A stretch of 64,000 nucleotides of DNA, taken from positions 620,001-684,000 of the forward strand of contig LXWE01000002.1 in NCBI GenBank assembly GCA_001660395.1, written 5' to 3'. The position numbers and the translations under genes were made by a program. The notes under the pieces were generated by a model. It searched no databases, had not been told where the DNA came from, and saw only the letters and a list, made by a program, of their open reading frames with translations. Below, piece after piece: positions 8,946 to 16,297 of this stretch; positions within the stretch are counted from its first letter, which is position 1, and each line of letters begins with the position of its first letter. This stretch comes from Alteromonadaceae bacterium XY-R5. GTDB lineage: Bacteria > Pseudomonadota > Gammaproteobacteria > Enterobacterales > Alteromonadaceae.

Positions 8946-9884
8946 ATGATGAGCAGTCAAAAGGTTACTTTTCAGAATCACAACATGAACTGGCCAATGG
9001 CTGCGATGCTGCTTTACCCGGACAACTTTGACGAGAATATAACCTATCCAACGGTTATCAGTGTGCATCCGTTTGGCAGCTGTAAAGAGCAGACATCCGG
9101 AGCCATTTACGGTCAAGCACTGGCACAAGCGGGTTACGTGGTTATTGCGTTTGACGCGAGTTTTCAGGGCGAGTCAGGTGGCATGCCCAGATATATCGAA
9201 GACCCGTCACAGCGGGTTGAGGATATCAGTCGGGCGATTGATTATGCCGTATCGCTGCCCTATGTGGATTCAAACCGAATAGCAGGCATCGGAGTTTGCG
9301 GCGGTGGTGCTTACATTATTAATGCCGCATTAACCGAAAAACGTTTAAAAGCGGTGGTGGGTATTACGCCGGTGAATCTTGGGCGGTTATTTCGCGAAGG
9401 CTTTAGTGAATATAACCCACTTGGTGTGTTAGCCGCGATGGCTGAGCAGCGCACTAAAGAAGCCAGGGGCGAAGCATTACAGGTTAATGAACTATTACCG
9501 CCTTCTCCTGCTATGGCAACCGAGCTGGGCCTGACAGAGCGGGATGTGTTTGAAGCGACGGATTACTACAAAACACCGCGAGGCCAAAGCAAAGGGGGGA
9601 CTACCAAAATGGTATTTTCCAATGCGCAGCGGATCCTCAGTTGGGATGCCTTTGCTTTTGTCGAAACACTGCTAACGCAACCAGTTATGACGGTAATAGG
9701 CAAGAATGTTGGAGCATTCGGTGCCTATCGTGATGGTCAGGAGGTTTATGGTAAAGCCACGGCGAGTAGAGACCGCCAACTCGTCGAATTGGACGGCATT
9801 TCCCATTACGACTTGTACGATAAAGATGAGCCAGTTTCTCTGACGATGGCGCAAATCCTGCCATTTCTGGAAAAACATGTTTAG
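8946..9884 (+). CDS. Alpha/beta hydrolase, paralogue of the preceding gene
   Basis: The sequence parallels the upstream gene throughout: SVHPFGSCKEQTSGAIY, AFDASFQGESGGMPR, a GVCGGGAY nucleophile elbow with Cys118, and GISHYDLYDKDEP around the probable catalytic His. The 312-residue protein is cytoplasmic by appearance. AGGAG lies just before the ATG at 8946. It follows its paralogue by only 46 bp, so the two are probably co-transcribed. Cys-nucleophile hydrolases of this group include dienelactone hydrolases, but the natural substrate cannot be read from sequence. Confidence 0.8.
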   Translation: MMSSQKVTFQNHNMNWPMAAMLLYPDNFDENITYPTVISVHPFGSCKEQTSGAIYGQALAQAGYVVIAFDASFQGESGGMPRYIEDPSQRVEDISRAIDYAVSLPYVDSNRIAGIGVCGGGAYIINAALTEKRLKAVVGITPVNLGRLFREGFSEYNPLGVLAAMAEQRTKEARGEALQVNELLPPSPAMATELGLTERDVFEATDYYKTPRGQSKGGTTKMVFSNAQRILSWDAFAFVETLLTQPVMTVIGKNVGAFGAYRDGQEVYGKATASRDRQLVELDGISHYDLYDKDEPVSLTMAQILPFLEKHV

Positions 9885-9981
9885 GAAAGCGTTTCGTAGT
9901 CTGCAACCGTAACGACATAGCGTCGCCCATTGATTTGGGCGGCAGATCATTGATATTGCTTTATGACAGGGCTAGCCAGTT

Positions 9982-10629
9982 ATGAAATGGGCATTACTAA
10001 CGTTATCGGGAATTGCGCTGATTTTAGTTTTTAGTGGTTTGGCTATTGCATTGTTTGTTACGGAAACTGAAAAAGGTCAGCATTTAGACAACAGCCAATT
10101 ACTCAATGATAAGGCTGCTGTTCTCACTAACAATGCTAAAAAAGTAGTGATTGTATTTTCCCGCTCAGGCAACACCCATGTGCTGGCAAACCATATTGCT
10201 GAATTGCATAACGCGGATGTAAAAGTCATCACAGCAGAAGATTACTCATTAGGTATTCATGGCTGGATACGGGCACTCTATGATGCACGTAGTCATGTTG
10301 CATCTATCACGCCTGAAAAACTCAATTTGCAACAGTATGACACTGTCTATTTAGGCGCACCAATATGGCTATACAGTCCGGCTCCACCGATTTGGCAGTT
10401 TGCAAAGAATAATGCGTTTACGGATAAACACGTAGTGCTGTTTAACACCTTTAACAGTAAGTTTGAGCAACACTTTATCGATGAGTTTGAATCGTTAGTG
10501 AAACAAAACGGCGCAGTATCGTTTTCACATCAGGCGATAAACAGAGGCAGAATGGGTAATCAACTCTCCACGCAGGACATGCTCGATACCTACAATCAAC
10601 ATTACCAGGGAGTATCTAATGGATACTGA
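9982..10629 (+). CDS. Membrane-anchored flavodoxin-like protein
   Basis: An N-terminal hydrophobic segment (residues about 4-25) anchors the protein. It is followed by a flavodoxin fold whose FMN phosphate loop is FSRSGNTHVLA and whose later YLGAPIWLYSPAPP loop matches the isoalloxazine-binding region of the flavodoxin/NAD(P)H:quinone reductase superfamily. It probably carries FMN and transfers electrons near the membrane. The stop overlaps the start of the AraC regulator by 11 bp, so the two are coupled. Confidence 0.75.
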   Translation: MKWALLTLSGIALILVFSGLAIALFVTETEKGQHLDNSQLLNDKAAVLTNNAKKVVIVFSRSGNTHVLANHIAELHNADVKVITAEDYSLGIHGWIRALYDARSHVASITPEKLNLQQYDTVYLGAPIWLYSPAPPIWQFAKNNAFTDKHVVLFNTFNSKFEQHFIDEFESLVKQNGAVSFSHQAINRGRMGNQLSTQDMLDTYNQHYQGVSNGY

Positions 10630-11530
10630 TAAAAATGCGACTGCCCATGATGAACTACTTCAGTTAGTAAAAGGATGCATCCGAAAAGAAGGGGATTTTG
10701 AATCAGGTATTCAAGGCCTGACTATCCATGTTCGCAATGCCCCGACCGAGCCCTTGCATTGTATATATACACTCAGTCTGGCCGTTGTCCTGCAAGGCAG
10801 CAAAGAGCTTCTGCAGGATAATGACGTGACTTACTGCAATGCCGGGCAAGCCATGCTTACCACGTTTGATTTACCGGTCGTCTCCCATGTGTCCTCTGCC
10901 TCTCGGCATGCACCTTTTATTGCACTGATACTTAAACTGGATTATTCGCTCATTATGCAATCCTGTGCAGAGTTAAAACTCTCAAAGCCGCCAAGGGACA
11001 TCAAGTTTCAGGCGTTATCGTCATACGACGTCGATGATGGTCTGTTAGATACATTAAAGCGATTGCTTATGCTTAAGAAACAGCCGTCGTTAAAAGCAGG
11101 ACTAATGCCACTGATTGAAAAAGAAATTGTGGTGCGCCTACTGGATAGTTCTCATGGGATGCATCTTCGCCACATGGCTGCATTAGGCTCACCCAATGGC
11201 AATATATTAAAAGCGGTGACCTGGCTAAAACAGAATTTTACTCAGGCTGTTGGTATGAATGAGCTGGCAGAACAGGCACATATGAGTGCCTCCACATTCA
11301 GGCAACATTTTAAGGCGTTAACCGGCACCAGTCCGCTGCAATATTTAAAAACCTTAAGGTTACAGGAAGCCAGAGATCAAATGCTGGTTAACGGTGTGGA
11401 CGCGACGCTAGCCAGTAATTTAGTCGGTTATGAAAGTTCTTCGCAGTTCAGTCGGGAATACAGCCGTTTGTTTGGACTTCCGCCGCAAAAAGACATCCAG
11501 CGTTTACGACAAACCCATCAAGTACAGTGA
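10619..11530 (+). CDS. AraC-family transcriptional regulator
   Basis: The N-terminal 190 residues match the AraC-type N-terminal domain found in many alteromonads and pseudomonads (LHCIYTLSLAVVLQGSKELLQ, MLTTFDLPVVSHVS). The last 100 residues contain two helix-turn-helix motifs (VGMNELAEQAHMSASTFRQHF and ATLASNLVGYESSSQFSREY). The gene overlaps the flavodoxin gene by 11 bp, so it probably controls this small locus of hydrolases and flavodoxin. The inducer is unknown. Confidence 0.88.
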   Translation: MDTDKNATAHDELLQLVKGCIRKEGDFESGIQGLTIHVRNAPTEPLHCIYTLSLAVVLQGSKELLQDNDVTYCNAGQAMLTTFDLPVVSHVSSASRHAPFIALILKLDYSLIMQSCAELKLSKPPRDIKFQALSSYDVDDGLLDTLKRLLMLKKQPSLKAGLMPLIEKEIVVRLLDSSHGMHLRHMAALGSPNGNILKAVTWLKQNFTQAVGMNELAEQAHMSASTFRQHFKALTGTSPLQYLKTLRLQEARDQMLVNGVDATLASNLVGYESSSQFSREYSRLFGLPPQKDIQRLRQTHQVQ

Positions 11531-11537
11531 GAAGGTT

Positions 11538-11975
11538 ATGAATATCGTTAAGTCTGCATCGAGCTTTTATCCTCACGGTGAATACTCAATTTTTGTGCGT
11601 AAAGCTTACCTTTTGGTGCATGCATCTGGCGCTTGGAACGCAGAAGCCAAGCACGCGGTACATTGCGAAATAATATCAACGCTTAATCGATTAAAACGTT
11701 CAAACTGGAACCTGCTTGTGGACATCAGTGAATTTGAATTGGGAACACCGGATTTTCAGCAAATAGGATTGATAGGAAAACGCAGACTACTCGAATTAGG
11801 TCTGCAAAGAGTTGCATATATCAATAGAGGCACTAAACAGGCTGGTTATCGACAAATTCAGGCAATGCAACCCAATTCAAGCATGTATTCCTGGCGATTG
11901 TTCGATTCCGCGAGTAATGCTGAAAGATGGATTTCCAATTGTGATGGAATGAAAACAGGTCCATCTATTTGTTGA
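11538..11975 (+). CDS. Small protein, possibly SpoIIAA/STAS-like
   Basis: This 145-residue protein starts at the ATG at 11538, with GAAGG 3-7 bases before it and 7 bp after the AraC stop, so it ends the operon. The pattern of a short strand (YLLVHASGAWN), a helix (IISTLNRLKRSNWNLLVDIS), and a C-terminal ERW motif resembles SpoIIAA/STAS-type domains, but the match is weak. A longer frame beginning at 11430 inside the AraC gene was rejected. Function unknown. Confidence 0.6.
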   Translation: MNIVKSASSFYPHGEYSIFVRKAYLLVHASGAWNAEAKHAVHCEIISTLNRLKRSNWNLLVDISEFELGTPDFQQIGLIGKRRLLELGLQRVAYINRGTKQAGYRQIQAMQPNSSMYSWRLFDSASNAERWISNCDGMKTGPSIC

Positions 11976-12177
11976 TTGGATTAATAACGGATTAATAAAT
12001 TTAACTTAGCTACGAACTTTGCACTTATTAATGTCGGCTATGTGCGATTAGCCCTGAGACATTTGAGCCATCGCTAATGTCAGATTCTTGCTCACATGAG
12101 TCGTAAATAAGCGCATCCAAGACTAAAAATGCTCAGAAGCGGACATTTTGATACTGGTTTTCCATGGGCGGCCTTTT

Positions 12178-12200
12178 ACGTAAAGCGGTCCCTCAGAATT
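12178..12200 (+). repeat. 23-bp repeat, copy 1 (copy 2 at 14876-14898)
   Basis: Identical 23-bp sequence starting ACGTAAAGCGGTCCC occurs here and at 14876-14898, each upstream of a cassette array. The bases after it also align loosely, so the non-coding backgrounds of both arrays appear related. Confidence 0.8.
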
Positions 12201-12289
12201 TGAGTCCCTAAATTTGCCAATGCACGTAAAGCAGACATTTCACATTATTTCCTATGAAAACACAGAATGTAGTTTTTCATGGGAAACGG

Positions 12290-12319
12290 GTGTTACTATG
12301 AAGTCTCACTAATAAGCTG
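12290..12319 (+). other. Left flank of cassette array A (attI-like candidate)
   Basis: Shares GTGTTACT-n-TGAA-n-TCTC and TAATAAG-n-TG with 15345-15374, about 26 of 31 positions allowing one gap. Both end in G|TT, the integrase cut site at the first cassette. It may be an attI remnant or a secondary integration site with promoter activity. Confidence 0.5.
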
Positions 12320-12339
12320 TTATAGCGCTAAAAGGATTT

Positions 12340-12924
12340 ATGTCATTGCAATATTTCGATCCTCCTAATATAGACAAAAGCATCCTACGAAAGGCTGGAA
12401 TAAACGAAACTGTTTTAGTTCCTATTAAGCCTATAAAAGGAGCTTTTCCTCTAAACTGCCTTAATAACGTCAAGGCTTATATTGAACATTTCGGCGGTGA
12501 GGTTCAATTAGGATGGATATTCTCGATTATGGGAAACATTGCACTCAAATTAACTGCACATGCTGTGGTTAAAACTAAAGAACAAAAGCTTCTTTGTATT
12601 ACTCCAAATCCATACAGAAAAAACAAAGTTCGCTTTAGTCCTGACAATGACATCAACGGCTTAATAGTTGATAACTTTTTACCGCAAAAGCTAGTACCGT
12701 TGATCTCCAATACGATGTTGGACAACTACCTAGCCTTAGAAAGAGAAATGAACGACTTAAGGCTAACTAATTCAGGGGTAGTATCACAGAGACAAGTGCA
12801 GAATATTGAGCTAAAGGCACAGGTTTTATACCCTTCGATATTGCAACTAGCTAAGGAAAATACGTTGCAAAAGGATTATTGCTTTTGCGGATCTAATAAG
12901 AAAAGAGCCAAATGCTGTAAGTAG
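12340..12924 (+). CDS. Cassette 1: SEC-C motif protein
   Basis: The 194-residue protein ends in a SEC-C zinc motif, CFCGSNKKRAKCCK, like the tail of SecA and many accessory proteins. The rest is a mixed alpha/beta domain I do not recognise, with no signal peptide. AAAAGGA lies a few bases before the ATG, and the gene begins 20 bp inside the cassette. It is AT-rich compared with the flanking chromosome, as is usual for cassette genes. Function unknown. Confidence 0.75.
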   Translation: MSLQYFDPPNIDKSILRKAGINETVLVPIKPIKGAFPLNCLNNVKAYIEHFGGEVQLGWIFSIMGNIALKLTAHAVVKTKEQKLLCITPNPYRKNKVRFSPDNDINGLIVDNFLPQKLVPLISNTMLDNYLALEREMNDLRLTNSGVVSQRQVQNIELKAQVLYPSILQLAKENTLQKDYCFCGSNKKRAKCCK

Positions 12925-12930
12925 TATCGC

Positions 12931-13045
12931 GCTATAACAAACGCATTAACTCGCTCGCAAGCTCGCTGGGACAATAACACGTAGGCTCAGTCGCTTCGCT
13001 CCAATTTTAGCCTACGTGTTATTGCCCGTTATGCGGGTGTTAAAT
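12931..13045 (+). other. attC1 recombination site
   Basis: R'' is GCTATAAC (12931-12938) and R' is GTTAAAT (13039-13045). Inner boxes ACGCAT and ATGCG pair with each other. The centre is a long imperfect hairpin with arms around CAATAACACGTAGGCT and AGCCTACGTGTTATTG. Layout and length resemble Vibrio-type repeats. Confidence 0.9.
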
Positions 13046-13069
13046 GTCTTATCCGAATAAGGAGTAAAA

Positions 13070-14089
13070 ATGAGTCAACTGGAAGAAACACAAGAATCAC
13101 TATCTCGGATGCAGGCATTTGACCCCAAAGGCCTTGCTAGAGAAGAAGAACTGGGAAGAAACTTTGATTTCTCTGCTATTGTGGCACCAGCATCAAAACT
13201 TATCAGGCTCTACAATCAGCTAGGGCTATCGACGCTGGATGACTTTCCAGATCAAATACTTGCTCAAATCAAGCAACAAGCCGATGCTGACTTTAATAGG
13301 TTTCAGCAAGTTTTGGATTTTGATCCAACCACTGTACAAAACCAGAATCCTACCCAGCCTAGAGATCAGTTGATCCAGCAAGTTACTAATGCATACGACC
13401 CTGCATTTCAGAAACTATTCCCATTTATATCATATGGCACGAGCAAGTCTGTTGATTTCCAGAGAATGGAAAATGAAGCTCGTGCAATGCTTCAAAACGT
13501 AAAAGATGAGGCATCAGAAATAACTGAGCAGTTAACTGAGCACCAAGAACAAGCACAAGGTGTTCTTGCAGATGTTAGAAGAGTTGCAGCAGAGCAAGGT
13601 GTTTCACAGCAAGCGATTTACTTTAAAGATGAAGCGGAGGCACATGAAACACTAGCAGAAACTTGGCGCAGCCGAACTACCAAATTGGCTTGGGGTTTGG
13701 GCGCTTATGCCTTTATAAGTATATTTTTTCATAAGTGGTCGTGGCTGCAACCCGAAGATACCATCCAGTCTATACAGCTCGTAACGAGCAAGGTACTCAT
13801 TTTTGGCGTTATGTCTTATATGCTTTTTCTATCGGCCAAAAACTTTCTATCTCATAAGCATAGCGCCATCGTTAATAAGCATCGACAAAATGCATTGATG
13901 ACCTATACCGCTATCACAGATTCGGCTGCGACTGAAGAAAGTAAAGATATAGTGCTTAACCATGCGTCCGCTTGCATTTTTTCACCGCAAGACACTGGTT
14001 TCATTAAATCTGAATCTCAACAGTCAAATACTACAAGGTCTGTTGTTGAGTTGCTTCCGAAAACAACAATGAAACTGGACTCACACTAA
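13070..14089 (+). CDS. Cassette 2: coiled-coil protein with two membrane segments
   Basis: AAGGAG precedes the ATG. The 339-residue protein has a mostly helical N-terminal half with a coiled coil around residues 140-190 (MENEARAMLQNVKDEASEITEQL), two membrane helices near residues 205-222 and 242-260, and a cytoplasmic tail containing NKHRQNALMTYTAI and IFSPQDTGF. I recall similar tails in uncharacterised accessory membrane proteins but cannot name a family. A soluble sensor joined to a two-helix pore is a design seen in some phage-defence effectors; that is inference only. Confidence 0.7.
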   Translation: MSQLEETQESLSRMQAFDPKGLAREEELGRNFDFSAIVAPASKLIRLYNQLGLSTLDDFPDQILAQIKQQADADFNRFQQVLDFDPTTVQNQNPTQPRDQLIQQVTNAYDPAFQKLFPFISYGTSKSVDFQRMENEARAMLQNVKDEASEITEQLTEHQEQAQGVLADVRRVAAEQGVSQQAIYFKDEAEAHETLAETWRSRTTKLAWGLGAYAFISIFFHKWSWLQPEDTIQSIQLVTSKVLIFGVMSYMLFLSAKNFLSHKHSAIVNKHRQNALMTYTAITDSAATEESKDIVLNHASACIFSPQDTGFIKSESQQSNTTRSVVELLPKTTMKLDSH

Positions 14090-14090
14090 C

Positions 14091-14143
14091 ATTTAACAAG
14101 CAAAGGCAGCGGATGCTTTGCACTGCTGCTTTGAGCATTATAA
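14091..14143 (+). other. attC2 recombination site, altered core
   Basis: R'' ATTTAAC (14091-14097) is a perfect consensus and matches the R' of attC1. A short stem AAAGGCAGC/GCTGCTTT forms the centre. R' reads ATTATAA (14137-14143): the conserved G before TT is A. The site is short, about 53 bp. Confidence 0.8.
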
Positions 14144-14158
14144 GACAAGGAGGTAACC

Positions 14159-14740
14159 TTGAAGTACATAGTTTTGACTCTTCTTATGTTTTGTTACCAA
14201 TCACACGCAAAGGAAGATATTAGTATTTCACTTGCAAATAAATCTTCGGCTGAGGAAGCAAAGAAAGCACAAGTATTGCGATTGATTGAACAATACGATC
14301 TGGAAAAGTGGTGGTTTACTGAAAAGATAGTCATAGATGAGGCTACAAGGAGCCCTTTTAGCCATCCGGTTTTAACGCTTGGAGCTTCAAGACCAAATTC
14401 CGACCTCTCGGGGTTATCTCAGTTGCTGCATGAACAAATACATTGGTACGAAGATTCAAGGAAAGAGCAGGTAAAAAATACTATCTCGGCGCTAAAAGAA
14501 CTCTACCCTAGAGTGCCAGTAGGGTATCCCGAAGGGGCCAGAAGTGAATCTTCAACATATATACATTTGGCGGTTTGTTTGATGGAATTTGACGCTTTAA
14601 CCGCAATCGTTGGCCAAGAGAAGGCTAGAGATGTAGTAGCTAATAATGGTAAGTACTTCTACAAATGGATATATAAAGCCGTTTTGAAAGATGACAATAA
14701 AATCAGAGATATTTTGAAAAACAATGACTTGTATATCTAG
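14159..14740 (+). CDS. Cassette 3: exported HEXXH protein
   Basis: Start is TTG at 14159 with a strong AAGGAGGT 5 bases upstream. The first 17 residues are a signal peptide ending SHA, so the product is periplasmic or secreted. Residues around 93-101 read LLHEQIHWY, an HEXXH zinc-metalloprotease motif, and a YPEGARSESSTYIHL helix follows that could give a third ligand. The family is not recognised; 193 residues would be a compact peptidase. Reading only the motif, activity is possible but unproven. Confidence 0.72.
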   Translation: MKYIVLTLLMFCYQSHAKEDISISLANKSSAEEAKKAQVLRLIEQYDLEKWWFTEKIVIDEATRSPFSHPVLTLGASRPNSDLSGLSQLLHEQIHWYEDSRKEQVKNTISALKELYPRVPVGYPEGARSESSTYIHLAVCLMEFDALTAIVGQEKARDVVANNGKYFYKWIYKAVLKDDNKIRDILKNNDLYI

Positions 14741-14744
14741 GAAT

Positions 14745-14822
14745 GTCTTATAACAAGGTAAGTCAGCATCGTACCTTTGGTGCTGGACTCGCTAACGCTC
14801 GCCGCTGCTTGCTGTATTGAAG
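14745..14822 (+). other. attC3 recombination site, last of array A
   Basis: R'' lies in GTCTTATAAC (14745-14754), the complement of the bases following attC2. CAGCA and TGCTG inner boxes can pair. The 3' core is ATTGAAG (14816-14822), with A in place of the conserved G, and it runs into the 21-bp right flank that also follows attC7. Confidence 0.65.
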
Positions 14823-14837
14823 GTCTGCTTTTTGTCT
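14817..14837 (+). repeat. 21-bp right-flank repeat, copy 1 (copy 2 at 17149-17169)
   Basis: Identical 21-bp sequence beginning TTGAAGGTCTGC follows the last core base of both arrays. It starts at the TT of the cleavage site, so it is best read as the chromosomal right flank into which each array was built. Confidence 0.8.
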
Positions 14838-14875
14838 ATTGATGCCCGTCAGTGCTAGCTGATAGGCAGCTCCGT

Positions 14876-14898
14876 ACGTAAAGCGGTCCCTCAGAATT
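14876..14898 (+). repeat. 23-bp repeat, copy 2
   Basis: Exact copy of 12178-12200; see that entry. Confidence 0.8.
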
Positions 14899-15043
14899 AG
14901 AACCCCAAAAGTCGCCATTATATAAATTGCGGTCACCAACTATGGTGCATATGGATAAGGACTAATGGCTCACAGGCGACTTCACAAGTATCACTTTCAT
15001 CTCCTTAAGCATACCAAATCTACTTTCAGCATATATTTTGTAA

Positions 15044-15063
15044 TTACTGAGAATTCTCAGTAA
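15044..15063. promoter_or_regulatory. Perfect 20-bp palindrome
   Basis: TTACTGAGAATTCTCAGTAA is fully self-complementary. A near-identical palindrome lies 95 bp downstream, differing only at the symmetric fourth position. A dimeric repressor site is likely; the regulator is unknown. Confidence 0.5.
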
Positions 15064-15138
15064 CACGCAATGTAAAACTAAAGAAATGTCTCTGAATGGC
15101 GCAATATTGGCAGGATTCAGTGTAAATTAAATATGGAA

Positions 15139-15158
15139 TTAATGAGAATTCTCATTAA
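15139..15158. promoter_or_regulatory. Second perfect 20-bp palindrome
   Basis: TTAATGAGAATTCTCATTAA, fully self-complementary, paired with the palindrome at 15044-15063. Centre-to-centre spacing is 95 bp, about nine helical turns. Confidence 0.5.
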
Positions 15159-15344
15159 ATACACACACATAAGGTAGGTAGCACTTAACTTATTGTATCT
15201 GCTGATTTTTATAATAAACAGGGAGCGTTATTACTGAGACTTCGCAGTTACACTCATACAAATCATTGGAAACTAGCCCATAACCAGGTGTAAGGTATTG
15301 TTATCAATGAATTATGTAGGGAGTTCAAGGATGAGAGAGTCTGT

Positions 15345-15374
15345 GTGTTACTGTGAATTCTCTATAATAAGATG
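15345..15374 (+). other. Left flank of cassette array B (attI-like candidate)
   Basis: Counterpart of 12290-12319. It contains TATAAT (15363-15368), a possible -10 element for the cassettes, and ends in G followed by TTAGGC; the GTTAGGC core is the same heptamer found at the attI1 crossover of class 1 integrons. Confidence 0.5.
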
Positions 15375-15410
15375 TTAGGCAACCATGCGGTGCGACAAGG
15401 TTTCAAGTAT

Positions 15411-15836
15411 ATGAGTAAAATAAAAACGCCAGAAGATATACCAATTGCATTTCAAGAAGCATGGAATTCCCATGATATGAAAGCACTTGGAAGCTTATTT
15501 AATGAAGAGGCTACTTTTGTTAATCGCTTTGGTCATTACGTCCGAGGTGTGGATGAAATTGTCTCTCTCCACGTACCTATTCATGAAACAATATATAGTG
15601 ACTCTACACTCAATAATGAGTTAATTGATGTTTCTCATATTTCTAATGGGGTTGCAATAATACATTTCTGGAGTCGTTTAGCCGCAGGTGCCGCTCATCC
15701 GGCAGGTCCTCATGAAGTCGATACGTTAATTCTCGCGGTATTAACTCAGAAAAACGAAAATTGGCTTATTCAAGCACTTGAAAATGTTACGCTTACAAAT
15801 CCAAGAACTGGTGAGATTGTCTTGCGTGAAAAATGA
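15411..15836 (+). CDS. Cassette 4: SnoaL-like (NTF2-fold) protein
   Basis: The 141-residue protein resembles the SgcJ/EcaC or DUF4440 group of NTF2-fold proteins: IPIAFQEAWNSHDMKALGSLFNEEATFVNRFGHYVRGVDEI is typical of the N-terminal helices and first strands. Members bind small ligands or act as isomerases; no clear active site can be named. I chose the ATG at 15411 (AAGG 10 bases upstream) because the longer frame from 15372 begins outside the cassette, before its recombination point. Confidence 0.8.
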   Translation: MSKIKTPEDIPIAFQEAWNSHDMKALGSLFNEEATFVNRFGHYVRGVDEIVSLHVPIHETIYSDSTLNNELIDVSHISNGVAIIHFWSRLAAGAAHPAGPHEVDTLILAVLTQKNENWLIQALENVTLTNPRTGEIVLREK

Positions 15837-15837
15837 A

Positions 15838-15929
15838 ATGCCTAACAAGTGCAACCACACTCGCTCCACTACGTTCCGCTGGACCTTCTTGCGCTGCGCT
15901 CCAGTCGGCCCGTGTTGCAGGCGTTATAT
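15838..15929 (+). other. attC4 recombination site
   Basis: R'' GCCTAAC (15840-15846) and R' GTTATAT (15923-15929). The inner boxes TGCAAC and GTTGCA are perfectly complementary. The centre holds several GC-rich short repeats around GCGCTGCGCTCC. Confidence 0.9.
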
Positions 15930-15941
15930 TTCAGAGGGATC

Positions 15942-16202
15942 ATGATCAATTCAAAAGAGCATCCTGTTGAATGGTCACAGCTCATGTTTGAGCTAGAAGA
16001 TGCTCATGAGCATCTCGGCAATCTTATTAAAGAGATGCAAGAAAAAGGTAGCATTGACGCTGAGGGTTACGCAGTGGATGTAGCCCATATATATGCACAC
16101 TTAAATCGGGCATGGAATTCTCGCGATATTATTGGCAAGCCAAGCGAGTCCCAATCGGAAAAATGTCGTTCTTTCCCAAACGATTTAGAGCCTCTAGCGT
16201 AA
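15942..16202 (+). CDS. Cassette 5: small helical hypothetical protein
   Basis: The 86-residue product begins MINSKEHPVEWSQLMFELE at 15942, with AGAGGG just upstream. It is predicted helical and acidic in the first 60 residues, with no membrane segment or cysteine pair. A longer frame starting at 15849 would begin inside attC4 and was rejected. No family recognised. Confidence 0.65.
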   Translation: MINSKEHPVEWSQLMFELEDAHEHLGNLIKEMQEKGSIDAEGYAVDVAHIYAHLNRAWNSRDIIGKPSESQSEKCRSFPNDLEPLA

Positions 16203-16203
16203 T

Positions 16204-16284
16204 GAAATATAACAAGCGCCAGCACATCGCGCCATTGGCGCTGGACTCGCAACAAGTTGCTCGCCTGTGTAGCGGGCGTTATGC
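16204..16284 (+). other. attC5 recombination site
   Basis: R'' within GAAATATAAC (16204-16213) and R' GTTATGC (16278-16284). The inner part pairs GCACA with TGTGT, and the centre has GGCGCTGGACTCGC...GCTCGCC. The R' heptamer is identical to that seen in Vibrio cholerae repeats. Confidence 0.88.
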
Positions 16285-16297
16285 AAAGAGATAAAAG

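Larger units (their letters stand above)
11976..12319. other. Left non-coding region of cassette array A
   Basis: No gene is seen. It contains the first copy of a 23-bp repeat (12178-12200), a near-perfect hairpin around 12250-12284 (CCTATGAAAA against TTTTCATGGG), and the left flank (12290-12319) that resembles the flank of array B. It ends at the G of the first cassette junction. Confidence 0.6.
12320..14816 (+). mobile_element. Integron cassette array A (three cassettes, no integrase)
   Basis: Three cassettes run 12320-13039, 13040-14137 and 14138-14816. Each carries one plus-strand gene and ends in an attC. Boundaries are supported internally: GTTATAGC at the first junction is the complement of GCTATAAC starting attC1; GTTAAAT matches ATTTAAC starting attC2; TTATAAGAC matches GTCTTATAA starting attC3. 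This relationship holds for cassettes inserted from circular intermediates. No integrase gene is in the window, so the array fits the definition of attC clusters lacking an integrase. Confidence 0.85.
14838..15374. other. Non-coding spacer between the two arrays
   Basis: Over 500 bp without a supportable gene. It contains the second 23-bp repeat (14876-14898), two 20-bp palindromes (15044-15063 and 15139-15158), a TATAAT hexamer at 15363-15368 that could drive cassette 4, and the left flank of array B. AT-rich overall. Confidence 0.6.

Noticed and set aside
15044-15158. Fur boxes
   Set aside because: The palindromes are 6-6 (TGAGAA-TTCTCA) and lack the 7-1-7 arrangement with the central base.
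15372-15410. Upstream in-frame start of the cassette 4 gene
   Set aside because: Begins outside the cassette, before the G|TT junction, so it would not travel with it.
15849-15941. Upstream in-frame start of the cassette 5 gene
   Set aside because: Lies within attC4; the ATG at 15942 has a ribosome binding site.
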